From NCBI GenBank assembly GCA_008933995.1, contig WARS01000029.1, forward strand, positions 9,681,107-9,745,106: DNA of 64,000 nt, written 5' to 3'. This document shows, in pieces, positions 22,571 to 37,400 of this stretch. Position 1 is the stretch's first letter; each line of letters opens with the position of its first letter. The position numbers and the translations under genes are program-made. This stretch comes from Datnioides undecimradiatus. Lineage: Eukaryota; Chordata; Actinopteri; Lobotiformes; Datnioididae. Below the pieces are notes generated by a model, which saw only the letters and a list, made by a program, of their open reading frames with translations, did not search any database and was not told the DNA's origin.

Positions 22571-24885
22571 CCCATGCTTTTATTTCAGTTTGTGTGTGGC
22601 GACTGAAACACCGTGTTCTGCTTCAAACCAGTCAACGACATAAATGCTGAGGCCATGCTTAGTTTTATTAAATGCAAAAAAAGAAAAAAAAAAACAACAA
22701 CAAAACAAAACAAAAATGAAACTACATGTCCAGCAATATGTTGAATGACAGCACAGCGTCTGACAAACCAAACAAAGTCATCATAGTGAATAATAGGTAT
22801 GAGCTCACATGAACACACTGTACAATATCATTACAGTTTAAATACTCCTTTACCTTGGCCTTAATAGCCAAATGCAGGTGGACAACAGAGCTTCTGCGGA
22901 CAAATTGTATCAATAAACAACAGAGAAACACTTCTTCACTCTGTCATACTAAATTACATTTTCAATGACATGTACATGCTCTCTTTTGGTCATAAATACC
23001 CCTCCCCTCCCCATTGAAAACAAAGCACCATGTTAGCAGATGTTGTTTTTGTTGGAAATTGCACCTGCAGATGGTGTTGATTGAACATTCGGTGGCAAAA
23101 GGAATATGATACTGACGCCAATGAAACTCTGTGCCGAGTCTCTACCCGTATGCAGCAACAAGGATCTGCCCTATTCTGCCTTGCATTATTTTGTAAATTC
23201 ATTCACCTAATACTACAAAAATAACAGAAATCAGACAAAATGGCTGTATTGCTGGCCTATCTAGGACACATTGCATCTATAGGCAACAGACAAGTATGCT
23301 GCTAACGCATCACACGTAACGTAATCTTGCTTTGGGTCAACATACACTTGTGTTATGTAATGGCAACAGACACAACAATAGGAACAGTGTGGCCGTTTTA
23401 ATGGTCAGGCAATACTTGCTGTGATGTATGACTGGCCTTTTTAAGTAGCAGAGCAATGGGCTTTAATGACTCAGCAATCTAAACTTTTTATATGCACTAC
23501 GTTTACTGCATTTGGTGTGTGTTTGATGCTTTTACCAGAAGTGGCTTATAGTATTATATGTGAGACTTTGTTGAGATAAGTAAGCCCGGTGTAAATCTGA
23601 AGAATTTATAATACTGTCAAGAACGTACCGGTACAACAATTTAATTTTAAAGCCTGATATGGATATAAAGAGACATACTTCTTAGGTGTCATTGTGTCTT
23701 GGAAATTAATCATATTCCTGATACCAGTGGGTGAGGGTGTAATTGTACATTATATTAATATATATTGCTAATGTCCTACATGGTGCAGTAGGCGGCAATT
23801 CTAAATAAAGAAAAAAGAATAATACTGAGCTGTCACTTGTTCACAAATCTACTGTGAACAAGCAGCAAAGTGATGTAAAACACTGATTCCCAACAATTCT
23901 GGCTGAAGCAACGCCTCTTTGTAAACAGACTAACTTTGATCCTCGAGGTATGATTTTCATTTTCCATCAGTTTTTCTTAAATTATTTGAATATGTCTTAA
24001 GGTTGCGACTACAAATATGACAGCATATCTGTGCATCATAATTTTTTTCCCCACACATCATACATTTACTTAAATTGTCAAATTGTCTGCAGGTGTCCTG
24101 ACCCACAGGTGGAGAACTAGTGAACTCGAGTAATGTCCTGCATTCTTTAAAATGACTTTCTCAAAGAGAGTTCTGAAAAAGCTGAAACCGCTTGGCTTTG
24201 TTGAGCTGAACACACATGTACTGTGTGATTAACACTAGCTGTATGCAATTAGTTTTTTGGCCCTTTGTAGTTTTACGTACCTTAATATACAAACTGTTTC
24301 TCCCACAGAGATGACGAAAAAAAGTGTTCTTCAAATACAAAAAAACCCCAAACTATCTGTACACGCTGTTTTACAATCAGCTCATTGCACTCACACGCTA
24401 AAACAAAACGAGCATAAGGCCACACATCGACAGGATAATGCAAACACAAATCAATCTGTACATGAATTCAAAACATTCAGTGCTTCAGTGTACCAAGTAA
24501 AATGTCCTAGCATTCATACTGTCTCTATTTTTGACGTTTGGCACATAGGAAACAAAACCAAGACTCACACAAGCCTTCATAATCCAACTCAAACGTGACA
24601 ATCTCTAAAAACACAGAATTGAGAAGCATTTACATCATTCTGTAACAGCGGCATACATTCCAGTTGTTCATAATCTTTGAGTCCTATCGTGTCCAGTCCA
24701 GAGGAAGTAAAAACAAGAAGGAAAACCAAGAATGGGAATGTGATGAGAGAACAAACAAACACACATAAAACAGAAAAATATGCATTCAATCTAACTGGCA
24801 TTGCAGGTGCTTGAATCATCATGGATATGTACAGTGAAGTGCAAATTGAAATGGTTCCATTAGAGGGGGACACGGTGAGGTTCCA
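22571..24885 (-). other. camsap2: Probable camsap2 3' UTR
   Basis: About 2.3 kb follow the camsap2 TAA. Minus-strand AATAAA signals lie at 22669-22664 and 22584-22579. None nearer the stop was noticed apart from weaker ATTAAA variants around 23640 and 23396. No exon was recognised. The 3' end is inferred and could be nearer the stop. Confidence 0.45.
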
Positions 24886-25457
24886 TTAGGACTGGGCAGG
24901 CACTACTTTTTTAGGGGTGGCTGGCTTCTTGGTTTGCCAGAGATGGTTGTGGATCGTCACCGCGTCCACGCTGGCCGACATGGTCTTGGCTGGTATCTGG
25001 CTGAACTGCTTCTTGTCCGAGTTGTACTTGTAGAGGCCGTCGATCATCTTGCGCGTGATGCTCTTGGGTCCGATGCCTGCCAGCTTGTTGATGTCCTCTG
25101 TTTCAGGGCAGTAAGTGTAAAGTGAGCGGAACTGGCAGCCGGCATCTCGGAACAAAACCAAGAAATTGTTGGCCTCTGATTTCTCCATTTCCTGTTTAAA
25201 AAGAGAAACTCATTAAACACTGTGTAAAGATCACATATTATGAAAAAAGGGTTGGTGAGTTATTGTGAAACACCTCAAATACATGCTTTTATATGGGAAT
25301 TTTTTTAAAAAAGCACTCAAAAAGCTCAATTCTGTTACCTCCAGGATCTTGTTCTTTTGCCCCTCATTAACCTTGCCTGCGAGACAGCAGTGGGCCAGAG
25401 CATTCTGGATGATGTGCTTGTTAGATTTGGCACTGGGTTCCTTGTATAGCTTTGGTC
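24886..25457 (-). CDS. camsap2: camsap2 CKK-domain exons (last two)
   Basis: Exons 25457-25339 and 25191-24886 encode most of the CKK domain, the tubulin-binding module that recognises minus ends. The first carries KHIIQNALAHCCLAGKVNEG and the second NNFLVLFRDAGCQFRSLY, KYNSDKKQFSQIPAKTMSAS and the tail VVPAQS. Conservation with human is near-complete in these parts, so the reading frame and stop are secure. Confidence 0.95.
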
Positions 25458-28400
25458 CTGAATGAGAACAGAGGCGGGAACATCACGATGAGACTGTTGT
25501 CATGGCAACTCCTCCGGTTATGTCAAAGAAAAGACTTCCCTCCCTATTTTTACTCGATCTTTTGATATAAATTATGCATGAATATGTCTGCTTCCATGTG
25601 TTAGTGGGTAGACTGACAAAGGAATGTGAGCAGTGAAGCGTTTACATAGAACTTAACTTTGGACAACAAACGACCAAAATTACCAAAGGGTTCGGTATTA
25701 GAATATGAACACAAAAATGGCCCAAATATTACGTAAAACTTGGTTATTTCATAACATGACATCATATTGCCCTTTACATCGTGTCTACTCTCCTTAGACT
25801 AAACTAAAACTGTAGTTGAAGTTGACACTTAGTTTGATTATTTGCATTAAAAACCTATGTTACAGAACATATGTGCTGAGTTGTCGTACCGGTGTACTCT
25901 GTGTTCGATGTAACAGAGGAGGTTGTGGATCCGTTTTCCCAGTCCTTTTCTCCATTTCTGCTGCTGGAGCGGCTTGGGGACAGGAAGCCATCTGCAGAAT
26001 CTGGCCTAGAACACACACACAGACACACATATACACAGATGGTATTAGATCACCTTTCTGCTTGGGTGCAAAGCAAATTGTACTGTAGGCAGGGCAGGAA
26101 ACTACTGTACTAGTGTGGAAGCCTATAATGTATTTTGAAATAAATGAAATCCAAAAAATGAATCCATCTGAGCGTTACAAAACAGCAGAATTAGGCTGGT
26201 GTCATTTTCCCACCCTGGCTACATGACGTTTGTACAGATTTATTCTTTACTGTAAAGGAGACCATGTGTGCGCTTTCAGCTTTGAGTTTTGGTGAAGTGA
26301 GGTAGCGAAGCTGGCAAGCAAAGGCAGTGAGTGCAGTGAAGTGAAGCAGCCTGGTGCATTTCAGGTCAGTAAAAGAGGTCAATCAATTACAGGGCAGCAC
26401 TTGGCATTTACTTTCTCTTTTTCTGGACTGCAGCTGCATTATGTGTCCCCTGTATGCACTGGCAACCTCATAAACAAGTGATTTCTGTATACACAGAGCG
26501 TACATGGCTTATCCCACTGAGATTATAATGCATTATAAAATACACTATTGTGCTTCTGTAATTACATGAAAATCAGTGTGGATGCCAACTGTACAGTGAG
26601 AGTAACTAAAGCCAAACTTGCTTGTAGCGCTTTTTTGTGAATGCAAACTGCCCACGTTAGCAAGTCATTTTAGCAACAGCAACATCTCTAAACATATCCT
26701 GAGGTCTAAAATACTTGACTGGCCGATTTTTAAAACAATGACTGGTTAAATGACTTGGTAAGATGGATGGCTTAGGTAAGGTGTGTTACAAAGAATTTGA
26801 AAATAAACAATTTACTTGTACTGATGTTTTTAAGGCATGAAAAAGCCGGAACAGGAGTGTAAATTGGTGAGGAAAGCACAGCAAAAAGGTTAAAGAGGGA
26901 GAGGAGGTGATTGTTTTGTGATGGAGATGCTGCTAAAAGCAAAGCATTAAACAAGCGCCTTGAAGTTAACCAAAAGGAAAATATGTTGCTTTTCCATCAG
27001 TCCCTGATAAAACCCAGTGTACGGATGGGGTTTCAGTGCAGGATTGGGCTCAGGGATAGCGTGAAGGTTTAACTGCCAAGCAGAAACTAACCTTCTCCTT
27101 CTCAGTTTAGGAGAGCTCAGAAAGTAGAAGAGACTGCCAGAGGCTAAACTAGCACTTCTGACATGAGTGCAACAGCAGGAAAGAAAGTATTAACAGGTGA
27201 AAGATGAAAGAATACAGGAGAAATGTTAGATTGGAGAACTGGTGTTAGGCTGAAGAGTTTGGCTTTAAAAAACAAAGGCCAGAAGGTATCACAGCACATC
27301 AGACACAATTAAATTCAATCCAAAGTGTGTGAGATAACTTAAGGTTTCACATGAAATATTTTGGCATTGTTAGAACATTATATGTTTAATCACATTCCTG
27401 ACTAGCTGCACACTGACCTGCGATGTCACGGAAGGTGTTTTTCATCAGTTGTTGAGGAAAAAACCTGTAGTTACATATCTTTTGTCTGTTTTAACAAGCA
27501 TTGCAGCACTAACTTTCCGCCCTGTGTAGTTCAGCGTGCATTTGCTCTGTACATTGAGTATGTATTTAATGCTCATTTTACGTGACTTAACAATGGTTCT
27601 TTGAGCAGGCATTAGGGTAGTCTTGCATAGCCAGACCTGTCTCCACAGCACTGTCCAAATGCTGGATGTATAGTTTGGCATGAATGCACAGACATATCCT
27701 ACTGCTGCTGTATATTCCTGAATGATCAGAGTTTTGTTTGAAATCTTGTAAAAAAACCAAAACCAAAACCAAAACAAACTTCAACATCAAATTAAAAGGC
27801 TAAATCGAAAAACATTCTCTCTTTTATTGCATTTCACATGTTATACCAGCAGTAATGGACTTGTTAAAAGAGCTCACCTTGGTGATCTCTTCTCAGAGTG
27901 AACACTGTCGCTGTCTCCCAGGTTGAGGGAAGCAAGGGACAAGCTGGAGACTGAAAAAACACGCTGGCGTGAACCTGGATGCAAGACGAGATGTGGCACA
28001 GCACAACACAGTTACACTGACACTAATGAATGAATGAATGACAACAACACCGAGCTGTCCACTGTGTTTTGTGCCAAACGTGCCAAACAGAGCAATGCAG
28101 ACTCAGATTTATGACTAAAATTTACTGTCACATCCAGAAATAAATATCAAATTAATATGGACAAACACCCTGCAAAACATGCATGGATATGTATTACTAA
28201 ACATTCTGTAACGCTTGATTTAACACATACAAAAACAAGTACTGCATTGCTCCTTCAGTATATCCGCAATTCAAGTTCAATTTCAAGTTCTACTGTATTA
28301 TTTTGGGTTAGTTGGATGAAAAACATATAATTGAAGAATAGAAATGAATTGGTTCAAAGCCTAAATTGTCCAAATTTGATTGAACTAGAATTTAATTTTT

Positions 28401-31400
28401 AAAAAAAATAAATCTAATGAGACATTTTGAAGTGGCACAAAGCAAAGACGCAGCCAGACAGAGATTTAACAGATGGGTGAGCTTGACCTCTCCCAGTGGG
28501 AGTCGTCGCCTTCGTTACCTGTGGCCGCTCTAACAGGAGTTTTGGGGGAATCAATGCTGTCCCGATGAATGGACTTGGGGCGGCCACGCCTCTGCTTGGC
28601 CCCACTGGCTGGTCGGGGTTTAATGACAGTGTCCATGTCCTCCATCAATTTTAGCTGCTTCCTCCTGAGATACTCCTGCTTGATGAACTCCCTCCTTGCC
28701 TTATCCTCCTCCTTTCTGATGCGCTCCTCCTCTGCTTTCATTCTAAACGGACAAAAGAAAGGAATGGGAGGACATCAGTGCTAAGAACAATCAGTATAGC
28801 TCAATGATGTTAAATTATTTTTTTTTTGCAAAATATCTAAAAACATCTAGCACAAACATGTCACACTTTATATACTTTCTGATGCAAATGAATTTGCAAA
28901 TAATTTTCTGGACAGCGTGTGGGAGAGTTTATAAAACATGATTTAAAATGTATAATGATTCATTTTCCAGAGGTGTCAACATACCGAGCTTCCTCCTTCT
29001 TTTGCTCCAGCTCAGCCTCCAGCTGCATCTTCTTCTGCTGGCTCTCCTTCTCCCTCCTCATCCTTTTCTCTAACAGCGCGGCCCTCTTCTGGGCCATATT
29101 CTCCTCGGCTTTGCCATCAGCCTGATTCACAAGGAAAACAAAATTAGTCACGTCATGCTGTTAGAGGTAAAGAGCATTCAAAGCAGAATGAAAAGCCAGT
29201 AACATTTAATGACTATGAGTCATTGCTGTTCATAGCTGACCTTCTGTGGCTGTGAAAAGAGGTAGGGCTGAGTGTTGTGTGATACTCCATAAATCTTTTA
29301 TTTATCTAATCTGATCTTTTGAATGAGATAATCCAAACCATGAGCTGTTATTGTAGAAGGTCACACCTGCTTTTGTGTAATAAATGAGACAGTGAAAAGG
29401 CTGGCAGAGGCAACCAGACAGCTTTATTATACTGCTTTTTGTTATTACTCTGTTTTGGTTAAATTCTTTCTATTTTGGGACCACAAGAAACCTTAAAACA
29501 CTGAATACAGAGAGAGCTGAGGACTACTGAAAACATGTTTTTTTTTCAGAGTTCAGACCTTGAATTTATTGTAATAATAAAAATTATAAAAGTATGCATG
29601 CAGCTCCACTATAATAAAAAGTTCAATTTGAATTCACTTGTTTGTAAGTTAGTTACATCAGGCTGTGAATCTTTGTACAAATTGGTTATTTCCGGTGAAC
29701 ATCACTGGCTCATCCCTCAGCATTCACCCTCAGAGTCTCTTCAACCCTACTCCAACCCCACATTTCCACAGCTGTGTCTGAATTATTCACAACAGTCCCA
29801 GTTTTATGACCTACATCAAAACCGAGACTGCAGCAAGCTATCTTACAACCCATAAAGGGGAGGATGATGCTGTTCTCCGCGGACATGTTTTCTGAACCTT
29901 TCTTCATCTCGAGCTAGGAACAAAGATAGCTGCTCCAGGTTCAAATATAACTAGCTGTTTTCAAGAGCCACGCAAGTTTTGTTTACTTGTTGACTCTGCA
30001 CTTCAGATCCAGTGTGCATTTCCCATTGTTGACAAGTAACTTGCATCCTTTCGAAAGAAATATTACCTCTTTGCAAATCAGCTTTTTTTATTTACAATGA
30101 CGATGCATAGTGCAACCAAATATAGACAGTGGTCATATGAATGAAAGTGAAAATGACTGAATGATTTTTGTGTAATGTGGTGACAATTCTTTAAATCAAT
30201 GACCTACCTTGAAGAAGAAACCACGACACATCCTCTGTTCATAATCGGAACCTTCCACATTACTCTGCTGCATCTCCAGACTATCATCAAGTGTCAGACC
30301 CTCCAGTGGCTTAACGACTGACAAAGGTACCTCAATCAAACTGCTCTTGACTTGGCCTGAGCCTTCTGGCTGAGGAATCTCTGTAGGTGCCACAGTGAAG
30401 GTCTCTACCACAGGGTGGGCCAGAACCTCAGGGAATGATGACTCTATGGTTGGTTTAAGATCTGCAACTGACTTTTGCACTTTCTGGTCCTCTGTTTCCA
30501 TTTCAGTCATCTTCGATTGGCTGTGAACCTCTCTTTCCTGGATCTGGGATTCAAATTCTTCCTTTTTGTTCTGCATTTTGGGGGAGCTGGGTGGTGACTT
30601 GGCTACACATATACTGGAAATCTCCCTCTCTGGAGAGAGGAGTGACTCCATCTCCTTGCTTTTATCTCCATCTGAGGCTACTGTTGCTGGATCCGTGGTT
30701 TCTGGTTTCTCCCCCATGTAAACAAAGGAACTTGCCAAAGGCTGGCAGGGAGAAAATCGCCGTAGCCTGGGGATGCTATCCACAGACTGTGGGGCAGTTA
30801 GGACCCGATTGTAAGGGGCCAGCTTTAGCTCACTGGGACGAGCAGTGCGAGGATTACGTGAATGGAAGGAGGCAGATTTGCGCTTGATGCTGGTTGGAGA
30901 ACGATGGGTGGAGCGAGGGGAATCGGCGGGAGAAGAGGGTCCTGAGGATCGAGCCACTGCTCCGGCTCGACTGTGTTTTTGTGGGGATGGATTTGTATGT
31001 GGAGGAGGGATGACCCATGCCTGCTGATGTTGTTGTTCCCTCATGGCCATGATCACTTCTTGCTGCTGAGCAAGACGCTGCATCTCAGTCTGAAGAAAGG
31101 CTAATGAATGGTTGAGTTTCTCGATAGAACGAGTATACTCCGTGAGATCTACCTCAGTTAGCTGAGCATGACTTTGACCACCTTCCTCTCCAGAACCAGG
31201 GGACTTTGTCCAACAGGAACCTGTGCTGCTTTGCTCTGCACCATCAGGGGTGTCTGCCTTGCTCCTCCCAAATTTGAAGGTGGGACTTGTGCTTGCTGCC
31301 TTACTTTCTCCCTCCATTTTTCCTGCTTCCTCTCCACTTGCAGCCCCATCTCCTTTTCTCTTTACCACATTGAGAAACGCTGAGTGACCCATCTTTTGCC

Positions 31401-34400
31401 GGTGCCGAGTAAAAGCAGCCTCAACTTTTTTCTTCTGTGCTTCGATGGCTTTACGTTTCTCTTCCAGCCTCATCCTCAATTGTACCATCTCCGTAGCCAT
31501 GACCTGAGCAGGATCATTGGGTGGAAGCACCACAGGTGTGGGCGATGATTGAGCGGTGATGGTTGGGGTGGTTTGTTGATGGATGGGGCTGTGCTCAGGG
31601 GTCGGGGCCCAGGAGACAGACAATGGCAGGCCAAACTCAGAGCCCTCAGGAGTGGTCTTGAGGGAGCTGCTACTGCATCTCCCTGAGTCTGGCACTGATG
31701 GATTGTGCTTCCTCATCTTTTGTTCGGCAAAACTGGTCATCTTCACTCCTGAGGGTGATTTGCTCTGATTACTTGGGCAGGGGCTCGGCGTGTCCATATC
31801 CAGGTCCATGTTCACAGAGCAGTCCTTCAAAGAGGAATCCTCATCCAGCATGTCCTCTGTTCGGATATGGATGCCAGTGTCCACCTCAGTGGTGTCTGTA
31901 GTGCTCAGAGGCCCTTTGGAGTCCAACTCTGACACTGGCTCCAAGCCACTGACACCAGCCCCATGGCCCTGACTGTGTAGAAAGAAACCATTGTTGATCC
32001 CCTCTACTGGGGGCCTACTTGGGCTGTGGATAATCTGGAGGGCTTCCTCCATGGAAGGCGTTGTTGCCATGACACTTCCATGCCCATTGGGGTATGCTCG
32101 CCTGTCAGGCTCCATACCAGCCAGGCTGTCTGGGCAGCCCTCCTCCTCAATGCCGACACTCTGACCATTCACTGGCTGGAAGGAGAGGTTACGTTTCATT
32201 CCACGAGGCAGGTGTTGAACCTTGAAGCCAGAGCCATCGTCAGTGCTGACAGACCTGACCATGCCACGTGTGGAGGAAAGAGGGCCTGGAGCAGAGTCCT
32301 CTTTGTCAAAGGGAATGTCAAAAGACACTCCATAAGGCCCGGACCTTAACAGAATCATGAAAACGAAAATACAATTAAAGCTTCAGATACTTTGTTGTAT
32401 CTATCTATTGAGTTGTTGAAGGTTATTTGAGGAAAGAGTCTGATTTGGCTAAATAACAATGTGCTTTTCTTAATCCCCATGGGATAATCCATTCTCTTGG
32501 GCAATGGATATTATATAAAGAAGGACTGTAATATTTTACAGACCTTTTCTCTTTGGGCCAAGTGCCGAGGTTGCCGTCAACAAAGGACATTGAGGTTGAC
32601 CTCTTGATCTCTCCTGCATGACATAAGTGAGCACAGTAAGAGTCAAAACAGCAAATGTCGTACCAACAAGAAAACACATTTTGATAACCATGCATAATAG
32701 TACAATTCTGACAACAAAAATGCTAATAAGCATAAATAAAATTACCTGAATTTCGAGGCTGGGGCCTGAGGGGCAAACTGGAATGAGAATAAGTGAGAGA
32801 TAATGCCATGTTATACATTGTAATATATACTTTCAGTGTCCCTTTTGTCCTTAATAAGTGTACATGAGGATTTTCCTGCATAAGCTGATCTACTTCCAAT
32901 ATATATACCAGTTGCTCATGCACTTTTTCAAGTCCACATGTTACATGAAATGCACATTTCATAATAAGGACCAATATTTGGACTAGTATACCTGGGTCTT
33001 TCAGGGCTTGGGGGTCTTTCCATGAAGCTCCTCTTGGTTGCCTTGGAGATGGGGATGGCTGGCATATTCTTCAACAAGGATGATGGCTCTGATGTGACAT
33101 AACAGAGACAAATAATGACTTTTCTTTGTAGAAGTTTTAGACAAAATACACTCACATGTATTGCTACAACTACTTTTACTACTTTTTACAACTACAATTA
33201 CTTCTCACACTGACTAACACTTCTATACTCTACACATGAAACTATAGCTGCTTTTGTTACAGTGAATAATATCAATTTCAGACTTGCCTGTCGTACAGTC
33301 ATGGTCCAGCATCCTTGGTTTGACAAAAGACGGCTTGACCACCTCAAACCACCAGAACAGCTCTGCCATGAACACCAGGTAGTTATTCTGAGGAAATATT
33401 CAAACAAGAGTAATATTAACATGACATTAGGCAACATATAAACACTCGGCTCAACTTTTCTTCAAACAGAAAACTATAGGTCACAGTGAGAAAGTGCCCT
33501 ATTGTCACCATACCATATGCATTTTACCTATTTCTCCAGCAGGTGTCTCTATTAACCCTTACAGAGAACTTGGGGTGATGAGTTTTTCTCTATCTTCCAG
33601 TCTGTGTATAAATAATTCACCAATCCTGCTCCATTTCACAGAGTATTCTCTTAAGAGAAAGATGCTTCATAGATTAACTGACAGTGGAGTAGTTTACAAG
33701 GGAGTTTACATTCATCATTCCTTTCAGCAAAATATTTTCCACAAATATTAGTACAGAATTTAATGATGAATAATAAAAAAACAGAAATGGCTCATTAACA
33801 ATCAGAGTCTTCATCCTGTGTGTTAGCTAAGCTAATGTAACCAAACTATGGCTTTTCACAGTCTGGATAAACTAATCTTCCACTTACACAATAATGTCAA
33901 CAGTACCTGCGGTAGTAGTAGAGAGGCATGATTAAGGAATTAACCTAATTTGGAAAATAGAGGTCAGCTATTTTTTCCCTGCTCTCAATCACGAGCATGC
34001 AATCCACCAGTCAACCTGAATCAAATGGGTTAAGAAATGTCGTAAGGAAGAAATGTCTTTTGCACTGCTGTGCCAGGCTGTGTCCATGTCTGAATCAGAT
34101 CAGCGTACAGTGGGAGGTCAAACTGCTTGAGGACAATGCACTGCAAAGATATCCACCTTACACTGTATCTCAGTATAACGTGGTTGTTTCTTTTCAAATT
34201 CCTCCAATAAGAAACAAATTACTCTGCCTTGTAAACTAATAAGAGAATAAGCTGATCATTCTTATATTTCATGAATCCAACTTTCAATCAATTATTAGAC
34301 CAAATTAGGCAGTTTTCGCGGTGAACATGCCGGCACTCGCCCACAAATGAACATGTACACACATATGCAAAACGAGTGCAGTGAAGCAGGGACGACCTTG

Positions 34401-37400
34401 AGGTAACACGCCCCCCTTCCCCGCCCTCAGCCCACGGTCTCCAGACAAAGACAACGCTGCATGGCTCAGCTCTAAAGATACCTGATTCACCTCATCAGCA
34501 ACATTTTGCTCCATCAAGCACACACCAGCATACACACACATACATATATCCCTTAAGCCACCTGCCTGCAGATCAAACGCACACCAGGAGGGGCAGAGGC
34601 AATTAACACCAGTAGCAGTGGTTTCCCTTGGGTGTCACTGCAGCATTTTACTTTTTTTTCGACTCCTTTTTGTTTTCACTTCACATGTTACAATGCAGAG
34701 CTGCAACGCATGAAAAGGTGTGTCACTATGAGTCTGGGAGTGAGGAGCTGCAGTGCACGTGGTTACTAAAGTCATCAAAGTAAAGCAGACGAATCAAATT
34801 ATTATCTTTACATGCAAACTGAACTGCTGCTTAATATTGCAAGAATTTTCCATTAATTAAAAAAAAATACAAACCTTTTTAATTTAAATGCATCAGTGTT
34901 TTGAGCTATACTTGCCCTTATTACACTTTTGGTGTTATAGCTCTTAAGCATACAGTTACTAACAAACAGCTTGTCAAATACCAAAGTGCTGGTTACCTTT
35001 AGGTGTGTTGCAGCATGTGAAGCATTCCTCAATGGGTTAAGATGAACAGAAGAAGAAGAATAAGCCAGAAAGAAAAAAAAAGAAGGAAATCAAAAGAGAC
35101 AAAGATCTCCTAATGTCCGCCCAGCTGAGATTGTGGTAGAGAGCCCAACCTGACTTCTCTCTTCCCGTCTGTCCCTCTGAGTACTACTGACACACCAGGT
35201 GTGAGTGTTATCGCCTAATACTAACAGTCAGCAGTCACACACACTCATACAGATCCCTAAACAACCAACCGCCGCACCACCGCTCCGCCTATCTCCCCAC
35301 TGACTGGCATTGCTCCCTCTGCCAGGTCTGCAGCGTTGCCAGATTGGTTTGTTTGGAGATTTGAGTGTGTGTCACTCCTAGGGATGAAAACAGGGACCTG
35401 ATTGGTGATTACCAGAAGAGAGTGCAAGAGGTTGAGGGAGGTGGGGCTGCAGGGAGTTAATCCGCTCTACAGAGATGGGCACAAACAGCCCATCCTGCAT
35501 GCACTTGCCATGCATACACATACACACAAGTGGTATAACCATGTCTTGACACACGCTGAGCATTCACTTAGCATTAATGTCAACAATCATTGGGCCAGAG
35601 GCTTGATTAAAGGATCTAAGTTCTGCAGCAAGCCAGACAGACAGACAGACTCGCCCCAATCTGGAAAACCCACTCTCTTGATTTACTGCCAAGTTTACCG
35701 GGTTGTCCTGAGCTGCCCCGCACATAAACCCAAGGCTTGCATTAAACTGCTAAAAGTAGAAAGCAAAATGTAAAAACATTGAACTTTTATGCCTAAATTT
35801 CTGAAGTGCGCTTCACCAAGTTAGACACTTCAGTGCAAAAATTAATGGCACACATGACACTGAAAAGAACAAGCATCACTTGAATGTCACATGATTATTA
35901 CACGCTTTACCAATGACTCAATCTTTTTCAGTATAATCAAATCAAACAGCGAACCTACTCTGTGTTTATTTAAAAAATACGTAAACACAAAATAACGACA
36001 AAAGATCAGAAGATGTAAAGTCATGTTGAGGAGGCAGCTTGTGAAATACAGTAAGTGTGTTAATTGCCTTCCTCAGGGCAACCTCAGCATGTCTGCTCCA
36101 AACCTCGTGCTAAGGAAGAAGCAAATGCTGGCTAAAGCACAAAGCTGGTGGATTTCATTTCTCCTTCTTGGATCCACAGATGGTAATTTAGATGTGCTGT
36201 AAATTAATTAAATGAAGAGCCAGTAAATGGGACATGATTTAGTAGCCTGGTGTCCATTAGGGGAGGATGGTCCTATGTAATGTGTGTGTTCTATGGCTTG
36301 GGGGGTTGGGTGCTGAAGGCTTGTCTATTGTCTCTTACAGAGATGTACTGAATACAGCGTGGACTGATCCCATCTTCACCAAATACGCAAAAATGTTTTG
36401 CCTCATGTTGACTTTCACCTCAAAATGTTGTGATACATCGTCAGGAAAAGAAACAGACCCAAACTGCTCTGGTAGTTTTATGTGCAGCGATCTACATTTC
36501 ACAAAGCGGCACATCGACTGACATGCGGATGTCACACACTCTGGTGTCTGTGTGTGTGTGTGTGTGTGTGTGGGAGAGGAGGCATGAAGACACTCAGCTG
36601 TCAAATGTTCAGGCTCTGAGGTTTCATGCGCAATCCTAATTTACTGCATGTATGAATGTATTTCTTTGGATGATTGACAGTATCTATCACAGTGCTTTAG
36701 CCCCACCAGCTACAGTCTTATGCCTCATGTTTAACCACCACACTTCATACTCATTACTCAGGTCTTTCTTTCAATGACAGTGTGTTAATAGCCTCTGTGT
36801 TAATACTTGGAATTTGTGACCTTTATCTCAGACTTTAACAGTTCATGTATGGACATTAGAGCTGCAAATGTTAGTCTATTTGTCAGTGCATTGACTGACA
36901 AAGAAATTCATTGGCAACTACTTTGATAATCAGTTAATCCATTTTTATTATTTTCAGGAAAGTCTGAAACGTTCTCCTGTTCCAGCTTCTCCAACATGGG
37001 ATTGTGATAAAATAACTGAATAGTTAATTCAGTTGGTTAGACAAAACAAGACATTTGGAAATGTTGGGATGGTATTTCTAATTGAAAAATTATTCAGCAG
37101 ATGTATCTATAATGAAATCATTAGCTGCAGCTCTAATTAACATTTAAGGGTCTATTTTGTTTGATTTTTGCGCAAAAAATATCTACATGATTCACTCAGT
37201 ATAGTTTCATGTTCCTCACTCTAAATGGAAAATCTAAACCACATGTGATGGAGGGACTGGCACAGAAACACTGTCAGCTAATTGCGATATTTGTCATGTT
37301 GTGTGCTCCTCTGTCTTTGTCTGTGTGTATGCCTCAGTGATGGACATGTTTAAACACATCATCAAGATCCCAAAAGACGCTGTCCCTCTTACACTCTTGT

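Noticed and set aside
33288-33299. GT donor ending the camsap2 exon at 33297
   Set aside because: Joining it to the next exon produces an immediate TAG, while the GC donor at 33287-33286 keeps frame.
34305-34541. Minus-strand open frame of 78 residues in a camsap2 intron
   Set aside because: No homology recognised. Flanking camsap2 exons join in phase without it, and the initial part is CA-repeat-derived.
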